Shown: positions 11,207 through 24,170, counted from the stretch's first letter. The stretch is DNA of 64,000 bases from Beroe forskalii (GCA_011033025.1 WFMF01000072.1:496001-560000); one strand, 5' to 3'. The notes: generated from the letters alone by a model not told the origin. A program made the numbers and translations.

Positions 11207-13611
11207 CTCTGCCACAATGGAGTTGTTCTTGAGTTTCTCAAGTCCTAGCTCCACCTGTTCGCTCAGTGAGTTGCCGTCTTCTTTGTTCTGTGGAAAGATT
11301 TTAATTCAATCGACAGTTATGGATTACCGGCCTTTAAGCCGACACTGGACTATATACTGACACCAAAAATCTCCTGGTCGGCATAAAATCCACGATTGTG
11401 GCCATAAGTCTGATGATATTTGTTAAAGAATGAATAATTTTCTTTATTCTCTTCTTAGCTCAGCAGAGTGAAACGAACTTTTTCTGAAATTCAAAGGCAT
11501 ATGACGATGAAAAAGGCATGCAATCATACGATTCTGACCGTTTTGTCAAGAACATATGCAGCTGAGCAGGGGAGCTTGCTGATTTTGCGTCAATTACCCA
11601 ACTAATGATGTACTAATTGCAGCAAATTCAAACTGACTGGAAATAAAATTCCAATTAGAATTAAAGTTGAACATATTTATAAGTTACTTACAATATCGCC
11701 CAGCCTTGCAAACAGCTGAAAGAGTGTCATGTAAAATCCCAGGCAAAGTATAATAATAAATATATTAAAATTTACAAATACATTACTGAACTAATCATAA
11801 ATTACGAATAATAATAGTATTATGTAATTTTAACGGAGCTATTTGAGAGAAATTAAACAAATCTCCCCATATCAATGCTAATTTATTTACCTTCATTGCG
11901 GACAGCCGCTTACACCTTGGTAAGTTGTAAATTTATCCTGTCAGAACGTTTGCGATAATACGTTACAGGAAGCATACATGCGCCTTGCAATAATTGCCAA
12001 CATATGTGTGTTAGCCAAGACTAGAGAGAAGAGTCACAAGCAAAATCCAGGGTATATCTATAAACGTAAGCAAGGTCGAATGAAATAATGCATGCTGCAT
12101 GGAGGCCTAGTCAGCGTTGCAGTCAGCCTTCATTTTAATTATAATAATATATTGATTATATTGTAGTAGAAGTATAAACAAAAAGTTAAAAGGTGTATAT
12201 TCCCACCGTTAAACTAACATGGATCTGATTTTACGGTCACTATAAAAGTAGGAAGACAGTTCTAGTTTCTACTATAATATACAGTGCTTCCCAAAGGCAG
12301 ATGAAGCCATTTAAGGATGTACAATATACAAACGTGATGTAGAATTTTACGGAATTTTTGATGATTTTCATCACCTATTTGCCACGAAAAACAGGAAAAT
12401 ATCGTTTATTTGATGGCATAATTGAAAAATCTGTTGGCAAATTTTATGAAATGTGACATAAACATGGATCGGTTTATATCCGAGAAAATAGCTCAATGAA
12501 ACTGTGGATGGGTTTATATCGGAGAAATTGGCTCAATGAAACTGTGCTAAAAGTAGCTGCGCCTTTCCCGAAATTCCATACCTGCTTGTTCTTCTCGTAA
12601 TCTGGATCTTCCTTTTTCTGGAAAATAACCACCAGTCAACGATAATGTAAATATTCGGTGAGTCTCAACTCTCAAGCCTATGATTTTCAATTATCATTTA
12701 ACAACAAAATATGTAGCGTATCGTTAATTATCATTTTACAACTTATTTATAGCTATGAAAATTTGACTTTAATTGTTCGCACGGTCGATATTGGATAAAA
12801 ACGAGTAAAAACAGGTTTGTGTTAGTTAAGCGGACTTATATTCACACTTATATTCAATTCGTCAAAAATAAAATTGGCTGTTGAAATCAAAAAGTTTAAA
12901 ATGGTCACTTGAAGTTGTCAAATTGCCTGTTTATCTCAAAACCAAATCAAATTCCAGCAAATGTGATTAATTTGACATGGAATTCCTCATATGGTAATAG
13001 GTAACGTCATAGCGTAACTCGCAGTGATGACGACACCGAGGTATACATCATGCATTTTTGGAAAATGTCTTGAAAATTAAAGTTTTATAAAAGAAAAGCA
13101 CAAATCTACCTTCTCATCCTCGTTGTCGATGCTTACAGTTTTGATGTTCTCAATCACAAGGGCAGATTTATCACCTCCGTTGCTGAAAATCCAGCCGGTA
13201 AAAGAATAATTTGAATTAAGAAGTTAAGAAAACAAAAGCTAAACAGATAGAGCTCAAAACTCGGAGATGCGTCTAAATACGATGACAGTTTGCGGTGTTT
13301 CAGGGAAACTGATGCTTATAAGATCGGATTTAGTTCCTGAAAATACAGTGCAGGGTTGTACAGAATTCAAAGTTTCAGAATTCTATTGGTTTTTGAATTA
13401 TTGAAATCCGTTAATCCAGTCAAAAGTTATGAGCATTTGAATGCAATTTACAGGCGGATTTTAGAAAACGACGAAAACATTTGGCACCCTTCTGTACCTT
13501 GGAGGGTCGGATTTGGAGGCCTGATCACCCTCCTGCTCCTTCACCAGACCGTCTTTATCTGCCTTGGTCATCTCGCTACTCACCTTGTTCGTTTTCAGAC
13601 TGCAGCCCACA
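11207..13611 (-). CDS. Unknown protein, five small exons (internal part)
   Basis: Five minus-strand exons with GT...AG borders join in compatible phases: 13611-13498, 13182-13110, 12617-12582, 11715-11692 (a 24-bp microexon) and 11287-11207. The joined reading is strongly charged, with pieces such as SSEMTKADKDGLVKEQEGDQ, NIKTVSIDNEDEK, KKEDPDYEKNKQ, LFARLGDI and SLSEQVELGLEKLKNN. The last piece looks helical. No domain is recognised; this could be a disordered cytoplasmic linker. No start codon or stop was found, so both ends are missing. The last exon ends in phase 0 and could in principle lead towards the TRPM-like exons at 1.1-0.4 kb, but no linking exon was found. The first exon starts 6 bp from a minisatellite that therefore supplies its branch and pyrimidine region. 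Phase agreement over four joins is the main support. Confidence 0.5.
12464..12545. repeat. Tandem duplication, ~40-bp unit
   Basis: Two adjacent copies of a unit containing GGTTTATATC, GAGAAA and GCTCAATGAAACTGTG, differing at a few bases. It lies in the intron just before the exon at 11715-11692 on the minus strand. Confidence 0.85.
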
Positions 13612-13616
13612 CTGGA

Positions 13617-14075
13617 ATACTGGTGTCAGTGGTCAGGATGAAGTGAAAGTGTCAGTGGTCAGGATGAATACTGGTGTCAGTGGTCAGGATGAAGTGATAG
13701 TGGTGTCAAGATAAGGTGGTGTAGAGGTAAACTGGTGTCAGTGGTCAGGATGAGGTGATAGTGGTGTCAAGATAAGGTGGTGTAGAGGTAAACTGGTGTC
13801 AGTGGTCAGGATGAGGTGATAGTGGTGTCAAGATAAGGTGGTGTAGAGGTAAAATGGTGTCAGTGATCAGGATGAGGTGATAGTGGTGTCAAGATAAGGT
13901 GGTGTAGAGGTAAAATGGTGTCAGTGATCAGGATGAAGTGATAGTGGTGTCAAGGAAACTGTTGAGTTTAAGGTGGTGTCAAGATAGTTGGTGTCAGTGA
14001 TCAAATAGTGGTGTCAAGGTAACAGTAGTGTGTCAAGCTAAACTGGTGTCAATGATCAAGAATGTTATGTCAAGG
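13617..14075. repeat. Minisatellite, ~61-bp unit with TGGTGTCA core
   Basis: About four close copies of a ~61-bp unit containing TGGTGTCAGTGGTCAGGATG, TGATAGTGGTGTCAAGATAA and GGTGGTGTAGAGGTAAA, tailing into decayed copies. The octamer TGGTGTCA recurs in every unit and also builds the arrays at 24.9, 44.9 and 60.4 kb. It abuts the acceptor of the minus-strand exon ending at 13611. Confidence 0.92.
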
Positions 14076-14407
14076 TAAATTGGTGCGTGAATTGTGATGA
14101 TAACTGTGGCTTCAGGTTGAATTGATGGAAAAGACTTAATGAACTGATAATTAATACTTTAACATATCGCCGGACCTAGCTGCTTTTAAATCGGAAAAAA
14201 AAAAATAAAAGAATAAACTGTAATTGTCAGAAAAAAGACGATATAGATTGCAAAGTTTAGGAGAAACCTGGTTTCACAAAACATGGAGCATCAATTCGGT
14301 ATTCTCTCAACAATATCTCTATACACTGCATAACTCTCATAAAAACTATATCATAATAGTATATAATAATTATCTTTCAAATTACTCAAACATCACGCTC
14401 TTGAGTT

Positions 14408-14470
14408 GGCTGTGACGTCATAATCATGGTTAACAATGGCGAATTGATGAAGCCATGCCGAGTATTTTTA
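14408..14470. repeat. Palindrome family A, copy
   Basis: Contains TGTGACGTCATAATCATGG and, after a short centre, GGCGAATTGATGAAGCCATG. One full TGACGTCA is kept. Confidence 0.6.
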
Positions 14471-15295
14471 TATAGATCTTGTGCTCTTATGCTGCCCACT
14501 TAATCGCCATTGTATCATCACCCGTGTAGTGAAAATGAAATCATTGAAATCAACAATGCGACTTATTGTACCTATATAATTACTTAATTAATACTTAATC
14601 AATGCTTTAATTAGTTATTTTAGGTTATGATTACTTTCAGTATACAGTTACTTTCAGTTTACAGTAACATTCGGTTTCAGAACCTCTAGAAGCCTGATTA
14701 TTTCACCGTTTCATGCGGGTGTGCATTAATGAGTGAAATTAATGTCTAGCCCAAAGCATTAACTTAGGTGAAGGTGAATACACAAACAGAAAAACAAAAA
14801 AACAGTATTTTAGTTGAATGCTCAAATTCACCATTCATTTTCATTGAACATTTCAAATTATCTGGTTACGAGGTAAGTATTTGTGAAGCATACTAATTAC
14901 CCTAGAGTAGTTTTTATCGCGTATTTGCGATCAGGCAGCGACTTCTGCTCTTTAAAACGTAGACAAGCATGACTCCCACTCTTTAAAACTAGTAAACCAT
15001 TGCATCAGGGGTGAAAGCATCGTTCAATCGCTCATAACGATATGGTAATACCCTCCTGAAGCCCTATAGTCAATTCCCATGTCATGACATACATGAAATT
15101 TAATGCTTATTTATTGAGTGAAGGAGTAAGACAATTCATGGAATGCACTGCTAATTGTATGTCGAGAATTTGACTTTCAAATTGATCTGCTATTTATCTT
15201 GCGACTTTGAGAGTAAGTTGTAAAACGTTTATCATATACGAGAGTTTAAAAGTCTGATATTTTAATTCCTGAACCATTCTTCAGATATTCTACAG

Positions 15296-15393
15296 ATGCC
15301 TGTGAGACAGGACCCCTTGGACTAAACTGTTCTCACCCCTGCTGTTACTGACGAAGATGCCATGGGAGAATTCAACTTATGTCGTCAAAACAG
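15296..15393 (+). pseudogene. EGF-like exon, frame broken
   Basis: A plus-strand segment between a pyrimidine-rich acceptor (ttctacag) and a donor (gtgaca). It reads DACETGPLGLNCSHPCCY and then hits a stop; one frame over, it continues DEDAMGEFNLCRQN to the donor. C-x-x-G-x-x-G-x-x-C followed by close cysteines is the pattern of EGF-like repeats as in multi-EGF scavenger receptors. A single-base indel near 15,350 would join the two parts. It is the only coding-looking segment on the plus strand here, with no companion exons found, so a decayed or retro-copied exon, or an assembly indel, are both possible. Confidence 0.3.
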
Positions 15394-15451
15394 GTGACAC
15401 ATTTTGCAATATATATTATGAGCATTGGAATTCGAAACGTCGTTTTGAGAC

Positions 15452-15582
15452 TTGTTTTGACTGACATATAAACATGATGAATATCACCGCATGGAGGTTT
15501 GTCGCCAATAGTTTATTAAAACTATTGGCGACGAACCTCCACGCGGCGATATTTATCATGTTTATATGTCAGTCAAAACAGG
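15452..15582. repeat. Long inverted repeat, ~62-bp arms
   Basis: Arms beginning TTTTGACTGACATATAAAC and ending GTTTATATGTCAGTCAAAA face each other around a tiny centre between GTTTATTAAAAC. The arms differ by only a few bases (for example CCGCATGG against CCACGCGG). A young foldback or MITE; no second copy seen here. Confidence 0.88.
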
Positions 15583-16888
15583 GGTAGGTTATAACCTACC
15601 CAAACAACCCAAATCCGTCCAATGACCAATTAGAATGCGTTTATGATGCATGTTCATATATTATATTTTTTGGATAGTCCCATAGTAGCTAACTTTATTT
15701 TAACACTTTAATTTCCATATGTTGTTGACAGTACGTGACTCCTACATCAATCAGTATAGTTGGACTATGTCAGATGTCAAACCTATGTATATCTCGGGGG
15801 TAATATGTTAATCGTAAGACAGAAGCCATATCATAACCCTGTCTAAAACTATCTATTATATTCGGGATATATTATTATGCCGAAATATTTGACATTCGCA
15901 GGCGCACTCCGACTTTTGATTATTACATTATCAGTGGTATGGATGGCAATTTGATTTGACACTATAACCAAGTCGAATGTTTCATAAAGTTTAATCTAGT
16001 AGTTCCCGGTGGAACTGGATGGTGTAAGGTTTATAGGATTAGGTTTGAGTGAAATTGAGTCTCATTTTATCCTTATCCTAGAATTTGACGCATTATCCTC
16101 TGCCCTTGATTACTCAGCCCCTCAAAATTAAACAGTCGTGTTTTGAGCAGCTATTGGTTGTGGTATTGTGTGAGTATCAGACAATCTGAAGGTGATTGAA
16201 GGTGTTAGCCTTTTAACACGTTAACAAGAGCAAACAATGTTCCATACAGGTCTAAAAAATGCAGACACACCAACATAAAGTAAAAACTTGTTCGAAGGTT
16301 GGAGGTGAGTGGGAAATCCACCAACATAACATTGAACTCTGAAGATAGCTCATGGAAGGTGGGTGGGAAATATTGCCACCTTAGAGTCTATATCCGGTCT
16401 CGTGGTCTCATTCTCGCGTCAACACGGAATCAAATGGCGAGAATCACGATCCTTATCATTATAGATGGTGCTGATCTGTGGTGTTATGAGCAGCTGTTTG
16501 CAGAGCGATAATTCCTTGCGCATTCCGAGGATAATTCAGCGTCCGGCTATATTCGGAAATTGGAAAATACTAAACTAGGTACCTATATCACGAAAATTGA
16601 CTACCTGGGGACTGACCACTGTGGCAAAAGATGCTGCAATCCAACGATATCATGATTGTTATTCCAGAAATAAGATGCAACAGTTATTCATGATTCTTTA
16701 ATTGAAACTAACCTCATAATTTTGGCAAAATTCGTCAATTTGAGTCCTAGCTCTTTCTCACGATAGTTAAAAGTTTAAATTAACTAAAAAGTAGTACGCA
16801 AGACTGGAATTGTTTACGGTTACTGAATCATGTTATTCATCTTAGAGTGTGTGAGTTTGTCTTTGTTCTTATTTAGGGATGACGGTGC

Positions 16889-16968
16889 GCAAATAACACG
16901 ACTGTTATGAGGTCATTATCATGGTTTAGAGTGGTAAATTGATTTCGTTCAACCACCCTCTTTTTGAG
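16889..16968. repeat. Palindrome family A, copy
   Basis: GAGGTCATTATCATGGTTT, a short centre, then GGTAAATTGATTTCG and CAACCACCCTCTTTTTGAG. GCGCAAATAAC is the outer left end. Confidence 0.6.
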
Positions 16969-18232
16969 TAAAACTTAAGTTCTATTATGATGTCTGTCAT
17001 CGCTAAAACATGTGCAATTTTATATCATCAGTTGGATGTAACATCCGTTTGAATAATATGAAAACAAGCCTGGAAGATATAGCTTGTGTAGCGTGAATTT
17101 TATAGCAGTCTATTTGGAATTGGTAGTCTAATTTAAAAGATGTTAAGGTAGACAGCTGTGGAAGACTCGTAAAAACCTAGTGATGGGGTAATTTATTGCA
17201 TTTTGACTTTTTCTCCCAACTGTTTAACGCATAAATGGCCTTAAATCCTCTAATCTCATATTCTGATGGATTACAAAGATTTAGGTATGTCAAGTTAGGT
17301 TGGACTCATATTTGTCAAACGGCTAGCAATTTCATTCGACATTAGGCCATTTATCATCCTGTCATATGTTAAGTTGATGATCAAAAGTGACGAAAACTGT
17401 TCAATCCTAAATATTGAGTGTCAGGAAATGCTTTCCGTGATTTAAGGACCATGTGAACTATCTAACTATAATGAATTAATACTTTTTCACTTGTGCAGAA
17501 GCCTTCGAGACGAAGTCGATGCGTTTGCACCGCTCGAAAAGTGAAATCGTAATAAGTATCATCATGTTCGGCGGATTGTGGTCGTGACATTTTATATCGG
17601 CCAAGGGGGCCGTGAAATCTGGTTCAAAGCCCATTGTATTATTAAGTATTAAGTAATAGCGCTCGAAGAGCATTGTTTTTCTTTTCTAGTCTCAACAAGT
17701 TTTGAAGCTCCTCAACAACAACTGCCTGCAGCTCTTTAACCATTATCTCATCCAACATATTTTATTGTCGTTGTCAAATATATATTAACCATTTCAATGA
17801 TAATTTGCTTGAATTTCGGGTATTACTCCGCGTCATTATAATTACCAGTAGTTAAACAATGCAGAAACGAGGCATGAATATGTGATTAGTACAGCTGTGA
17901 ATAATTCAAAGTTTAAATATATATTCGAATATATTACTGGATTATATTATGTAGCTCAAAATATTATTGTATATCAGTAGAGAGTTAAAATACATTCAAA
18001 ATTGTGCACGTTATTTAATTGGGATTTTTAATTTCCCCCAAATGGTTTGAAGAATCTCGATTCTTTACTGAAAGTGAAAGATTCTATATGGTACAAGGAA
18101 GAAAAGGCCAATATTTTGATAGATCGAAAAACTAGAAAATGTAATATTTCCAAAAAATAGAAATGATTTAAGAAAACTTTTAAAAAATGTGAATATTTAT
18201 TCAAAAAAAAAGAAAAAAAAAAGAAAACTCAC

Positions 18233-18297
18233 ACGGATGTCACTTTGTCGTTTGAGTGCGGTGTCCCTTGCAGTTGTGACCACTCCAAGTGTCGTTT
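18233..18297 (-). other. Weak exon candidate
   Basis: On the minus strand an open segment ends at a good donor (gtgagttttc). One frame reads HLEWSQLQGTPHSNDKVTS and stops in a phase compatible with the exon starting at 13611; another frame is also open. No family recognised. The acceptor side is uncertain. Confidence 0.22.
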
Positions 18298-19671
18298 CTT
18301 TACACCATTTCACAAACAAATATCACATATTTTATATCACCTTCTTATACCCTTGAACTCTTGAATGATATGTCTTGTCTTGTCGTAACCTGGATCTATA
18401 AATGGGTTGGGGTTGAAAATATTGAAATTGATTTCTCAAAATATTGAAAATTAAGTTCACAAAACAGTCAATGACTGGAATAAAAAGTAAATGGAAAGCA
18501 ATCATAAATCAACGAAAAAAGCAACTGTCAAGTCCCCAAAGCAAAACTCAGTGGTTGAATGGGTGTGTCATTGAATGCGAACTGTGGATACTTGCCTGAA
18601 CTAACAACAGAACTGCCATACGAATTTATAGCTATAAAAATATGTGATTTGACAACATTTCCTTATTATAATCTCAAACTCTTGATTCGTATTCGGCAAA
18701 ATCGTTTTGTACTGAGAATTATTGTGATCTACCCCAAATTCGCAAACCGAGAGAGAGAGAGCAAGCAAATCTACAGCACTTCAAGCTCATATATATAACC
18801 TAACGTAAATCAAGGGAACAGCGCATATTATGAAAATCTCTTTCACTAACCATCGCTTATAATATATAAAGAAATTTGAACTTAGATTTCAGCTAAAAAT
18901 GGTGCTACACAACTGTGTTCCTAGTACTCGCTATTATTATTTCACCAGTGTAACAGCAATGGAAGTCATTTGACGTTACACCCCCATTTGGCGTCAATAA
19001 AACACCATTTTAAACCCCTGGTGACATCATGTGATTTTCAGCCGCCTGTATTCGTTTTTCGTGACCTTAAGTGCACCAAATTAGTAAATTTGGCGAGTTA
19101 ACCTCGCGGACGTCTGAGTCTTAATGTTCTGGAAGTGCAGTTTCACAAAATGCTGCTCTCGTGAAAAATTCCTGGTTAAATTTAAATATTCCTGATATTC
19201 CGAGACATATTTATGTGGAACGAAATTTGGGGATTTTACGAAAAATTCCCATTCTTAAATTTCAATATGAAGTTATCATCATAGGTTAACATGGGTAATG
19301 TTAAAAGAATTCTCCTATTTCTTAAAATGTTATTATAGATCCAGTTCACATCGTCTGGGTATAAATTCAGTAGGATGCCAATGAGCCAATGAAAGAAATT
19401 CTACTTGATTATGATGTTTTTGAAAAATGATTCAGGAAATGATCTAACCAATCATTTAGCAAGACTGAAAGAATAATTTATTCTTGCAATAAAATCAGCA
19501 AAATTTCACGATAAATCAAATCGTGACGTGGGATCTATCACGGAATTAAGAACCACTTTTCTGGTTATCAAAGCAGCTGTTATGCTGCATCAACTCGACA
19601 TGCAGATTTCTAAACTATCGACATAATAATGCAGAAATAATCTATACGTATAAGTACGTATAACAAGAGAT

Positions 19672-19845
19672 ATGGTCGGATCAAATCACTGCACTAAGCA
19701 CTTCTGTACTGTGGTTTGTAGATTAAGATTTAGTTATATAACTGCAACGCTAAAACAAGCTCGGGAGAGGTACAATTATGTGTTTTACGCCGCGCGATCT
19801 CACGCCGCGCACACAAAACTGCAGTTTGAAGTGTCATCGTTACGG
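19672..19845. repeat. Palindrome family C, copy 2
   Basis: Right part is clear: TTTTACGCCGCGCGATC, TCACGCCGCGCACAC and AAAACTGCAGTTTGAAGTG, which match the right arms at 9.75 and 63.27 kb. The left half is diverged or lost. Confidence 0.55.
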
Positions 19846-20157
19846 CATTATGATAAAGTAAGCGATATAACTTGCAGTAGAATACGAGCGTTATATACTA
19901 GAGCAACACTATAAGTTATAACGCTACATCAGCCTTGGTTCTTCTGTCGGGATAATACCTGCAACTCCCTTGATTTCCATCAATGCAGCCTATTATGAAT
20001 ATAAGAATGTTTATTTATATGTGCGTTGAGCGCCTCACATTATAGGCTATTTGTTACAATATATACGTATAATGCTGCAGTTTCATGTAATAGGATTAAT
20101 TGTTTAGCAGATTATCTATTCCAAATCGCAGACGAGATACTGTGCCCACTGGCGAAT

Positions 20158-20240
20158 TATAGGCGGTTGAGATATCGTCATTATCATAGCAGAACGTAGT
20201 AAGTTGGTGACGTTGATCTTCCTAAGCTCCTATTTTCATG
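20158..20240. repeat. Palindrome family A, copy
   Basis: Outer ATAGGCGGTTGAG, inner ATCGTCATTATCATAGC and AAGTTGGTGACGTTGATC, outer right AGCTCCTATTTTCATGCG. Both arms are recognisable. Confidence 0.65.
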
Positions 20241-21107
20241 CGTTGGATTTAGTGTATAATTGTACTTGCTGTTTCGGATTTTTTCGTTTACAGTGGTAAT
20301 TTATTTTCTCATTCAAAAATTCCTTGTAATAATTGGGAACATGCAAAATTTCTCTTTAACCATTAATTGTTTCACGTGATTCAAGGTTTTGTAATGATAA
20401 TTCCTCAAGCCTCCAACAGACGTAAAACCAAACTTTGCAATTGATTTGGCTACTAATTTTCGAATCAGTCAGTAATGGATCATTGAAGCAATAACTAATT
20501 ATAAGGCAGTTAAGCGCTTGGCGGCATAATCGAAATCGATACAATTGGTAGAGACTTAGATATGAGTCAAATGTAAGAGCTCTAATTGCCGACTAAATTA
20601 TTTCATCACAAACTCGATCGTCAATTCTCTTCGAAAATTGAAAGTATGAACTAGTCCATACATATTTGCTTAACAGAATACAAGTTCAGGGGATACTTTT
20701 AACAGAATACATATTTGTATGTTTTTGAGCTGAAATATCACAATATTACCTAGCAATCCAAAAAAACAAATAATTAAGAATTAAGTGTTTTTAAAGCAAT
20801 CTGGAGCTCTCAACAGAAAACTATCTAACAAGCGCCTTCAAATGGGTTGAGCCTTACGTGCAATTCGTGAGAAGGTTTTATTTCGTTAAAACAAAGACTA
20901 AAATGAGAATCACACATTTGAACCAGCGTAACGCACGCTTGCTCCGGCGATTGGATTAATTCTTCTTTATATAATGGTTTAACATGTATTGTGTTTGTCG
21001 AACACGTACCTAAATATGGGAAATCGTACAGAACGTACAGAGAGTGGCGTTTTCAAAATTTGAAGTTTTTTCCGGGAATTACTACGGATGGAGAATGGGT
21101 TTACTCG

Positions 21108-21195
21108 AAGTGTGTTTGGCCAATCAGCGTGTAGCATTCGTATGATACTTTACGCGGATTGGTGGAGCTTTGAGGTGCTCTGGGTAAATTTTATT
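21108..21195. repeat. Palindrome family B, copy 4
   Basis: GGCCAATCAGCGTGTAGC on the left, TTTACGCGGATTGGTGGAG on the right, then CTGGGTAAATTTTATTA. Confidence 0.55.
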
Positions 21196-21535
21196 AAAAC
21201 GCCATTTTCCATATTATAGTGCATACGAGAAAAAAATAATGCATTTTGGAAGCGGTTGCATAAATCCGTACAGACAAAACATTGTGCCTATTATTATACT
21301 GCCTTGGTGTGTTGTGCAGAGTTTATTTTATTCCAACTTTCTCATAATATGATGCGTCGAAAATTCCGGATATTTTCGGTGGAAAAATTTCGGATTATGG
21401 CATTTCATTGGTAGTGTACAGTAGAAGTATGAAGATGTCTGACCACGGTCTGTTCACGATTTGTTATATTCTGTTAGACTTCTGTCAACATATTAAGGAA
21501 GGAACTTTAGATTAAAGAATCAATGATTCGGCAAG

Positions 21536-21574
21536 CGTAGACTGCAGATCTTCAATAAAGATCTACAGTCTACG
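21536..21574. repeat. Short hairpin
   Basis: CGTAGACTGCAGATCTT pairs with AGATCTACAGTCTACG around a CAATAA loop, with one mismatch. Not followed by a T run, so not a classic terminator. Confidence 0.8.
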
Positions 21575-21973
21575 TTTTTCGAATAAAACTTTAAAGCCTT
21601 GGAAAGTTTAAAGCTTTAAGGAAATGCAAACTGTATTGGTAAAATTTATGATCACAATATATAAATTATGAAACGTTCAATCCATAAGTGAGTGATTTGA
21701 GCGATTTGCAAAGTACCATTAACGCAATGCCCGGTCCTGCTACTTAGAGCACTCTCTGAAAGGTGGGATAGCAATCCCAGGTTTAGTATGTGAAATGTGG
21801 CTCCGAACGTTCAATCACCTTGCATTAGCTCTGTCTCAGTGTCTTCCTTCCGTAAACTCTGTAGGAGCTAATAAGTGGGGGGGGCGATAGCAATTTTCAA
21901 GGAAAAAGTCCAGGCCAGGTTCTCTAAAAAAGGACCCCCGTTTAAGTGATTATCTTATGAACAGAAACAATTA

Positions 21974-22385
21974 CCTTATTGGCCTTTATTTAGCCGGCCT
22001 TTTTTTAACCGGCCCTTTTTTTAACCGGCCTTATGGACAAAAATCGAATCAATTTTGAACCGTTTCAGCCGGCCCTTGGACAAAATTTTTCTGGTAACAC
22101 CAAGGATTTTGCTCTAAAATGGCCATAAAAACCCATTTATACTTAATAAATTGCACCAAAAGACCCAAATCCCGATCTTATATGATGATTTAGGTCATTA
22201 TCGTGTTATATAATGAGGTTCGCGAGAATAAAAGGCAAATCATAAAACTTTCATTTGACCTAAATTGACTGGCCTTTAATTTGACCGGCCCCACTTTAAC
22301 CGGCCTTTTTTTTAACCGGCCCTTTGGACAAAAATCTCAAAGTCATTTTTGTCCTTAAGGGCCGGTTAAATAAAGGCCAATAAGG
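21974..22385. mobile_element. MITE with GGCCGG-rich terminal inverted repeats, copy 1
   Basis: 412 bp. Left end CCTTATTGGCCTTTATTTAG followed by repeated CCGGCC and TTTTTTTAACC words and GGACAAAAAT; right end is the inverse, GGTTAAATAAAGGCCAATA. Flanked by TA on both sides, consistent with a TA target duplication as made by Tc1/mariner-type transposases. No coding frame inside. A sister copy is at 36830-37257. Confidence 0.8.
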
Positions 22386-22560
22386 TAAGGAGTTAATTCG
22401 TTTCATCAGGAATCCAGTTTCACCCACTTATTTGGCAACCCTCCCGTTAGCACGAAATTCTCAAATCTCCCACCCCGGTAGCTTATTTCGACCCCCCCCC
22501 GCGCTTATTAGCTTCTTCAGAGTAGCTGCAATACTTAAACGGATCTGCCGTGCGTGAAAG

Positions 22561-22626
22561 ATAGGCGGTTTAACACCATCAACTTACCAAAATATGATAA
22601 TGACGACCTTTAACGGCATATTTCTT
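22561..22626. repeat. Palindrome family A, copy
   Basis: ATAGGCGGTTTAACACCATC, then a short centre with ATATGATAATGACGACC and TTTAACGGCATATTTCTTC. Both outer arms are recognisable. Confidence 0.7.
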
Positions 22627-22677
22627 CTGTGAGCATATTGAACTTAAATACTTGCGCGCAAATACCAGGCAGCTTAA

Positions 22678-22890
22678 TGTGGTCAATGGTGAATCTTGTC
22701 ATGGTAACCTTGGTAACTCAAACCATGGAACTCCAGTCATGGTAACCATGGTTATTCAAGTCATGGTAACTATGGTAAACCATGGAAGTCTAGTCATGGT
22801 AACCATGGTAACTCTAAATTGTGGATGATGGAACTGCAGTCGTAATAAAGATGGTAACTCTAGTCATGGTAACGAAGGTAACACTAAAAC
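22678..22890. repeat. Irregular GGTAACCATGG repeat
   Basis: Roughly ten imperfect copies of a ~18-25-bp unit containing GTCATGGTAACCATGGTAAC; the word CCATGGTTACC is self-complementary, so the array can fold. A small related cluster is at 49,010-49,045. Confidence 0.85.
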
Positions 22891-24170
22891 ATTGTAACTT
22901 TATATAATGAAAATCAAGTCAGTTTATGCCGCCTATCAAAAATCTTAATTATAATTTCGTAAGAGCACGTGAATTATGTCTGTCTGTGCGGGCGCACAGT
23001 TTAAATTTGAGCTTGCCAAGAAAATATCAAGAGAAACGAATGCAAATGGGAGAAATGAGGTACCGTTGCTATGGAAACCAATTGTTCGCACGTGCAAATT
23101 ATAATCAGTTCTATGCGAGGGCTTTCTGTTACGCAACTACTTTTAAATGCTGTGCTGTAGTTTTCGAAAAATTTTGACGTTTCCTTAACTTCAAATTTTA
23201 AGATCTCAAGATGGAGAAAGGACATAACTTGAATAACGGAAGATATTCCAGATGCTCAGATGGATTGGTTTCATTGTGGCAGAGGTTAGTCGATAATCAA
23301 AGTTGAGTCGGTGAAAAGAGCAGTAACTGCAGTTGTGAAATTTACCGTTAAGGTTACAAGGTGTGTGCAATTCAATCGAGTCGAATGTAGGTGTAGCAGA
23401 TTACGAAGACCGTTTCTGGCCTGTTAAAAAAACAAAACTATCCAATGTCAGTGTCGGTATGAGAATCAGTTGTCAGAATTAACATCATCTTGCAATCAAA
23501 ACGGAACGCTGGAACAAAACTCATGTGGTTTAGCACGGCTAAGACTAACCGACGAATTCGATCTATTTTCCACTCTGCTCCTTCATAAAAATTTTTTGAA
23601 TATTTGATTTTTTGCACATAACTTTTGACTTTTGATTTAATTGGAATTTTTTGGTGCGGTAAAAAGTATCCAATCAATTCGAATGGCAGTGTTTAAAACT
23701 TGCGAATGAGGTGCTGCGTAGCAGCGCCGAGTGAGCTGTGTATTTGCAGGCCCAACGGGCCTGCTAGTATACTATAACTTGCACCTGCTTGGGTGGTCAA
23801 AGTCTTTAAGCTTCAAAGCATTGCAGCACACTATAATATTCTAAACATAAACCATAGCCTCCCCTGCTTCCTGACTTCCTATTGAACCTTTAGAGTGTGC
23901 TGGTATTCATAACTATGCGCATAATGCCTATATATTAACCGTATTCAAAAAATATTTACACTGAATTCCAAATTCTGTAGAGCTGTAGCCGTACCAAGCA
24001 ATAGTAGTTGCAAACCACCTTATGTTGTAGGATACAGATATGTCTTATTTCATTTCTAAAAATTAATTTCTGCTAAAATTGTAGTCAATTTTTAGTCGAG
24101 ATGGAATTCTAGTCGGAGCGAGAAATATTTTATCAGTAGTATTTGATTAGTCCATCCAGTGCAAAGGGTA

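Noticed and set aside
17476..17673. 65-codon minus-strand frame
   Set aside because: Looks coding-like in composition but has no splice partner, no family match and no continuing frame.
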